Part shown: positions 7,374-10,799 of the stretch, piece by piece
How positions within the stretch are numbered: position 1 is the stretch's first letter
Layout of the letters: each line of letters opens with the position of its first letter
Source of the DNA: Bacillota bacterium
Lineage (GTDB): Bacteria; Bacillota; Peptococcia; Peptococcales; Peptococcaceae
DNA: 10,799 bases
Assembly: GCA_023443145.1 (NCBI GenBank)
Contig: JAEZVS010000150.1
Coordinates: 1 to 10,799 of the forward strand
Direction: 5' to 3'
Made by a program: the position numbers and the translations under genes
The notes under the pieces: generated by a model
What the model was told of the DNA's origin: nothing
The model's database searches: none
The model's input: the letters and a program-made list of their open reading frames with translations, nothing else

Positions 7374-7403
7374 TTGAGAAAGTTATGTTTCTTATGCTAC
7401 AAT
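7374..7403 (+). promoter_or_regulatory. Promoter of the glyoxalase-IMP dehydrogenase unit
   Basis: TTGAGA (-35, 7374-7379) and TACAAT (-10, 7398-7403) are separated by 18 bp; TGC before the -10 supplies a TG extension. The predicted transcript starts near 7410 and leaves about 30 nt before the ATG, too short for a riboswitch. Confidence 0.68.
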
Positions 7404-7439
7404 AGGTGAAACCTAAGGCGACGTCAGGAGGGATATTTT

Positions 7440-7820
7440 ATGAAATTTAAATTTTTACATAACAACATCAACGTCACCAATTTGGAAAATGCCATGGCTT
7501 TTTACGAAACCACGCTGGGCTTAAAAGAAAGCCGCCGCATAGAAGCAGAAGACGGCAGCTACATTATCGTTTATTTGGGAGACGGAGAAACCGACCACCT
7601 TTTAGAGCTCACCTGGCTGAGAGACCATCCCCAGCCCTACGATTTGGGCGAAAACGAGTTTCACCTGGCTTTCGAAGTGGACGATTTCTCCCAAGCCTTC
7701 ATGATGCATAAATCGTTGGGCGTCATCGTATTTGAAAATCCCGCTATGGGCATTTACTTTATTGCCGACCCCGACGGCTATTGGATTGAAATTTTACCGC
7801 CCAACCACGGGCAAGAATAA
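7440..7820 (+). CDS. Glyoxalase I-like VOC-superfamily protein (lactoylglutathione lyase type)
   Basis: A 126-residue single-module pair protein of the vicinal oxygen chelate fold, built from two beta-alpha-beta-beta-beta units (about 5-57 and 72-119). The four metal-ligand positions expected of glyoxalase I appear filled: H7 (FLHNNI), E56 (LLELT), H75 ([10 protein letters not shown]) and E117 (YWIEIL). DPDGYWIEI at 110-118 is the family's C-terminal signature. Glyoxalase I isomerises the thiol adduct of methylglyoxal; many clostridia lack glutathione, so the true thiol or substrate could differ. Start ATG 7440 has AGGAGG (7426-7431), 8 nt upstream. It lies 20 bp before the IMP dehydrogenase gene and shares its promoter. 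The family is clear and the glyoxalase I role is likely, though other VOC enzymes cannot be excluded. Confidence 0.85.
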   Translation: MKFKFLHNNINVTNLENAMAFYETTLGLKESRRIEAEDGSYIIVYLGDGETDHLLELTWLRDHPQPYDLGENEFHLAFEVDDFSQAFMMHKSLGVIVFENPAMGIYFIADPDGYWIEILPPNHGQE

Positions 7821-7840
7821 ATCAGAAAGGAGCCGCTTTT

Positions 7841-9355
7841 ATGGCTTTTATTTACGACGAACCGTCCCACACATTTAGCGAATATCTGCTCATTCCCGGC
7901 TATACCAGCAAAGAATGCATGCCTCACAAAGTCAGTCTGAAAACACCGCTGGTGCGTCACAAGGCCGGCGAAGAGCCTGCCATTTCTTTAAATATCCCCA
8001 TGACCTCTGCAGTGATGCAAGCCGTCTCCAACGATACTTTGGCCATAGCACTGGCTAAAGAGGGCGGCATTTCATTTATTTTCGGCTCTCAAAGCGTTGA
8101 AAATCAGGCCAATATGGTGCGGCGCGTCAAAAAGCACAAAGCAGGCTTTGTTACCAGCGATGCCAACCTGCGTCCTGAAGACACGCTCCAGTATGTGTTG
8201 GAATTGCGCAAAAAAACCGGCCATTCCACTATGGCGGTCACTGAAGACGGCAGCCCCAACGGCAAACTGCTGGGCTTGGTGACCAGCCGCGATTATCGCC
8301 TAAGCCGTACACCGCGTGATGCCAAAGTCAAAGATTTTATGACCCCTTTCGAAAACCTCATTGTAGGCCATGAAACCACCACTCTACCGGAAGCCAATGA
8401 CCTCATTTGGGATCATAAACTCAACCAGCTTCCCATTATTGATAAAAATCAAAATCTCCTTTATCTCATCTTCCGCAAAGACTACGACAGCAATAAAGAC
8501 AATCCTTTAGAGCTTTTGGATGACGACAAACGCTATCTTTGCGGAGCCGGCATCAACACCCGCGATTATGAAGAACGCGTGCCCGCTTTGGTGAATGCGG
8601 GGGCAGATGTGCTGGTTATCGACTCATCAGAAGGTTACAGCGAGTGGCAAGCCCTCACTTTACAATGGGTGCGGGAAACCTATGGTGATTCTGTAAAAAT
8701 CGGCGCCGGCAATGTGGTGGATGCAGAAGGCTTTCGCTTTTTAGCTGATGCCGGTGCGGATTTTGTCAAAGTAGGTATTGGCGGCGGTTCCATCTGCATT
8801 ACCCGTGAACAAAAAGGGATTGGCCGTGGCCAAGCCACCGCCGTTATTGAAGTAGCAAAAGCCCGTGATGAATATTTCAAAGAAACCGGCATTTATGTGC
8901 CCATCTGCTCCGACGGCGGCATTGTGCATGATTATCATATGACTTTAGCTTTGGCTATGGGGGCGGATTTTATTATGTTGGGACGCTATTTTGCCCGTTT
9001 TGACGAAAGCCCTTCCAACAAAGTACACATCGGCAACAACTATATGAAAGAATATTGGGGAGAAGGCTCCGCTCGCGCACGCAACTGGCAACGTTACGAT
9101 ATGGGGGGCGAAAACAAACTCTCCTTTGAAGAAGGTGTGGACTCTTATGTGCCTTATGCAGGTGCTCTCAAAGACAACGTGCAGCTCTCTTTGAGCAAAA
9201 TTCGTTCCACCATGTGCAACTGCGGCGCACTGACCATCCCCGAACTGCAGGAAAAAGCAAAAATGACATTGGTATCTGCCACCAGTATTGTTGAAGGCGG
9301 CGCCCACGATGTCACCTTACGCAATACCGATATGGACGGCACCAACCGTCTATAA
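7841..9355 (+). CDS. guaB: IMP dehydrogenase, Tritrichomonas foetus-like type
   Basis: Oxidises IMP to XMP with NAD+, the committed step of guanine nucleotide synthesis; cytosolic tetramer with a potassium site. The 504-residue protein has an N-terminal barrel start ([11 protein letters not shown] at 10-20), an inserted pair of CBS domains (about 100-220), then the rest of the barrel. Visible catalytic parts: D261 in IDSSEG, potassium/catalytic loop [12 protein letters not shown] at 312-323 with nucleophile C319, GRYFARF at 381-387, and flap residues R418-Y419 in NWQRYDMGG. Ordinary bacterial GuaB has GSICTTR and about 485-490 residues; here [15 protein letters not shown] and the residue numbering match the protozoan T. 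foetus enzyme as I recall it, including K310 and E431. ATG 7841 has AAAGGAG (7826-7832) 8 nt upstream. It is second in a unit with the glyoxalase and is followed by a strong terminator. Confidence 0.96.
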   Translation: MAFIYDEPSHTFSEYLLIPGYTSKECMPHKVSLKTPLVRHKAGEEPAISLNIPMTSAVMQAVSNDTLAIALAKEGGISFIFGSQSVENQANMVRRVKKHKAGFVTSDANLRPEDTLQYVLELRKKTGHSTMAVTEDGSPNGKLLGLVTSRDYRLSRTPRDAKVKDFMTPFENLIVGHETTTLPEANDLIWDHKLNQLPIIDKNQNLLYLIFRKDYDSNKDNPLELLDDDKRYLCGAGINTRDYEERVPALVNAGADVLVIDSSEGYSEWQALTLQWVRETYGDSVKIGAGNVVDAEGFRFLADAGADFVKVGIGGGSICITREQKGIGRGQATAVIEVAKARDEYFKETGIYVPICSDGGIVHDYHMTLALAMGADFIMLGRYFARFDESPSNKVHIGNNYMKEYWGEGSARARNWQRYDMGGENKLSFEEGVDSYVPYAGALKDNVQLSLSKIRSTMCNCGALTIPELQEKAKMTLVSATSIVEGGAHDVTLRNTDMDGTNRL

Positions 9356-9372
9356 CGGCACAGCAAAAATAG

Positions 9373-9408
9373 AGCCCATGCCCTTATTAAGGGACATGGG
9401 CTTTTTTT
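9373..9408 (+). terminator. Intrinsic terminator after guaB
   Basis: AGCCCATG-CCCTT (9373-9385) pairs with AAGGG-CATGGGCT (9389-9402) across a 3-nt loop, with one bulged A at 9394, and is followed by seven Ts (9402-9408). It starts 17 bp after the guaB stop. The right arm can also pair with a third copy of the arm at 9412-9423 (ATGGGCTTTTTT against AAAAAAGCCCAT, loop TATG). Confidence 0.85.
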
Positions 9409-9458
9409 ATGAAAAAAGCCCATCACGAATCAGCTGCCTTGACTAAAAATATCCCCAT

Positions 9459-9493
9459 AAAAAAAAGACGATTGCAGAAAATCTGCAATCGTC
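9459..9493 (-). terminator. Intrinsic terminator for the surface protein gene
   Basis: A perfect 12-bp stem, GACGATTGCAGA (9467-9478) and TCTGCAATCGTC (9482-9493), with a 3-nt loop. The eight As at 9459-9466 give an eight-U tail on the minus strand only. The stem begins 7 bp after the surface protein stop codon. Confidence 0.88.
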
Positions 9494-9500
9494 CAATCAT

Positions 9501-10799
9501 TTATTCTTTTCGACCACGTGCCGTCCAAAAGCCACTGCCCAAAAACACAAGTCCCAGCAAGCCAACCGGAAATCCTGCACCAGTCTTCGGCACCGGTTTT
9601 TCCATCTTAGGTGTTGGAGGAACCGGTGGTGCCGGTGGCGCCGGCGGTGTTGGTGGTGTTGGTGGTTTATCAGGTGGGGTACCTGGTGGTGTCGGCGGCA
9701 CAGACGGAGGCGGTGGTATATCCGTCTTTTTGTTTGTTATAACAAAGCCGCCTACGGCATCACCGGTGATGGTGCCATGATAGCCTTTAATCTCACCTTC
9801 CTGCACAGTGTAAACGATTTTTTGATCGTCTTCATTTTTCTCAGCCAAATCGCTAAACTCGCCACGCCAGTCGTTCTCTTTGTTTAAAACGACAAACATA
9901 TCTGTTTTTTTGCCATCAGCCAACAAGTATACGGTGATGGACTCCGGACGTTCACCGGCTTCATCATTGTTGTCTTCCCAACGTTTTTCCACTTTGACTT
10001 TTGTCACCGTCGGTGCAATGCTGTTTTCCACCAAAAAGGTCGTCTCTGTACCTTCTGTGATCTTGGTTATATAACCATCAACAGGTTTTTCTTCAATGGT
10101 ATAGGTGATCTCTTTATCACCAAAAAATTTCGGCAAGCCTGTAAAGGTATAAGACCAATCGTTTTCAGCGTTTAACTCTTGCGTGTCAATTTCTTGATCG
10201 CCGGCTTTTAGAACAATCGTCACTGAATTCGGACGCTTCTGATTTTTATTATCATCATCAAGCCATTTCTTTTTCACCGAAATTTCAGTAGGTTCTTCCT
10301 TTTTACCAATGATGACCGTTCCGTTAGAACCAATGCCGCCCCCTCTGGTTGCTGAGGTATTGCCGCTAATCAACACTTGTCGCAAACCATCGGTCAGCGC
10401 ATTTCCTTGCTCATCGGTATGGAGTCTAATTTCTGCAAAGTGTCCGCCCAATACCCCTTCCATTTTCTCTTTCGGAAAAAGGTTGCCATTGTCGTCTTTC
10501 CAGTTATACGGCACACCGCCTAACATGCGCTCTGAAATTTTATATTTGGGATTTCCGGAGTGGATTCCATAAAACGCACTGCTTAATAAATAAAGATCGT
10601 CGGCACCTCTATCCGCCTTATTGCCATAAATGGCCGCCCCGTCGGTCACATGAATTTCCGTCACCGAAATGGGACATCCAGCAAAGCCAGCACCATGAAG
10701 TGCCGCTAAATTTTCTGTGATAACCGCATTGGTAAGGTGCAACTCGCCATTGTTCCATCGCATGCCATAATATTTCTTGGGCATCCCGTTTACATAGAT
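9501..10799 (-). CDS. Sortase-anchored surface protein with Cna-B domains (C-terminal part, cut by window edge)
   Basis: The reading frame is open to the right edge; the first in-frame ATG (10784) has no ribosome binding site and sits in the middle of a domain, so the gene starts beyond the window. The visible 432 residues hold, in order: the end of a repetitive region with short beta-strand turns and GNTSATRGGGIGSNGTV (about 1-165), probably a beta-helix adhesin domain; two Cna-B-type domains (about 168-263 and 264-357), each with a candidate Lys-Glu-Asn isopeptide triad (KKKW/YTIEE/VEN and EKRW/YTVQE/ITN); a proline-rich wall-spanning stretch (about 361-396); the sortase motif VPKTG (403-407, bases 9579-9593); a hydrophobic segment; and a short basic tail RGRKE. 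Sortase would join the threonine to peptidoglycan. A role in adhesion is likely from architecture; ligand unknown. Confidence 0.9.
   Translation of the reverse strand: MYVNGMPKKYYGMRWNNGELHLTNAVITENLAALHGAGFAGCPISVTEIHVTDGAAIYGNKADRGADDLYLLSSAFYGIHSGNPKYKISERMLGGVPYNWKDDNGNLFPKEKMEGVLGGHFAEIRLHTDEQGNALTDGLRQVLISGNTSATRGGGIGSNGTVIIGKKEEPTEISVKKKWLDDDNKNQKRPNSVTIVLKAGDQEIDTQELNAENDWSYTFTGLPKFFGDKEITYTIEEKPVDGYITKITEGTETTFLVENSIAPTVTKVKVEKRWEDNNDEAGERPESITVYLLADGKKTDMFVVLNKENDWRGEFSDLAEKNEDDQKIVYTVQEGEIKGYHGTITGDAVGGFVITNKKTDIPPPPSVPPTPPGTPPDKPPTPPTPPAPPAPPVPPTPKMEKPVPKTGAGFPVGLLGLVFLGSGFWTARGRKE
9612..9719 (-). repeat. Proline-rich low-complexity repeat (PPTPP/PPAPP) in the surface protein
   Basis: About 36 codons rich in CC-C triplets encode runs such as PPTPPTPPAPPAPPVPPTP; on the plus strand this is a GGTGGTGCCGGTGG-type tract. 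Such stretches carry wall-anchored domains through the peptidoglycan. The near-repeat units of 9 bp could expand or contract by slippage without breaking the frame. No gene is supported on the complementary strand, although a glycine-rich frame is open there. Confidence 0.75.

Noticed and set aside
7410..7440. Riboswitch (purine, ppGpp or similar) ahead of the guaB unit
   Set aside because: The predicted leader is about 30 nt and no aptamer-like structure is visible.
9600..9730. Short GGTGGT-type repeats as a CRISPR or non-coding repeat array
   Set aside because: They are in-frame proline codons of a coding sequence with no spacer structure.
9409..9780. Glycine-rich plus-strand open frame (GGVGG runs)
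   Set aside because: It is the complement of the proline-rich anchor tract, and its start lies across the two terminators; no independent evidence of a gene.

Overview
The window looks like chromosomal DNA from an anaerobic, low-to-mid GC Bacillota, most likely a clostridial lineage. The evidence is a sortase-anchored (VPKTG) wall protein with Cna-B domains, strong AGGAGG-type ribosome binding sites, GTG starts, and type IV pilus genes in what must be a Gram-positive cell. Genus cannot be fixed from sequence alone; Peptococcus-like is a guess.

Layout, left to right. (1) 85-1854: two type IV pilus/competence genes transcribed away from each other, a PilT-like ATPase (minus) and an A24 prepilin peptidase (plus). 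Their start codons are only 24 bp apart, so each 5' leader lies inside or against the other gene. (2) 1855-2077: a non-coding gap with a perfect 13-bp hairpin that can stop both converging transcripts. (3) 2078-3274: a class I/II PLP aminotransferase (minus) with its own extended -10 promoter. (4) 3558-5788: a minus-strand pair, an unexported 5'-nucleotidase/cyclic phosphodiesterase followed by a Crp/Fnr-family regulator whose Shine-Dalgarno overlaps the nucleotidase stop codon. A clear promoter lies upstream and a directional terminator downstream. (5) 5908-7284: replicative helicase DnaB (minus), with a TGTTATAAT extended -10. (6) 7440-9355: a plus-strand two-gene unit, a glyoxalase I-like protein and an IMP dehydrogenase. 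(7) 9501-10799: the C-terminal part of a cell-wall-anchored surface protein (minus), cut by the right edge.

Most of the region is ordinary housekeeping. The most notable item is the IMP dehydrogenase. It is not the usual bacterial GuaB type but matches, nearly residue for residue at the catalytic positions, the form known from the protozoan Tritrichomonas foetus, including the residues linked there to mycophenolic acid resistance. Other points worth a look are the head-to-head pil gene start region, two Asp-to-Ser changes in conserved PilT motifs, the translationally coupled nucleotidase-regulator pair, and a three-arm overlapping terminator between guaB and the surface protein gene. I did not find a CRISPR array, insertion sequence, tRNA, rRNA, riboswitch or an evident new multi-gene system.
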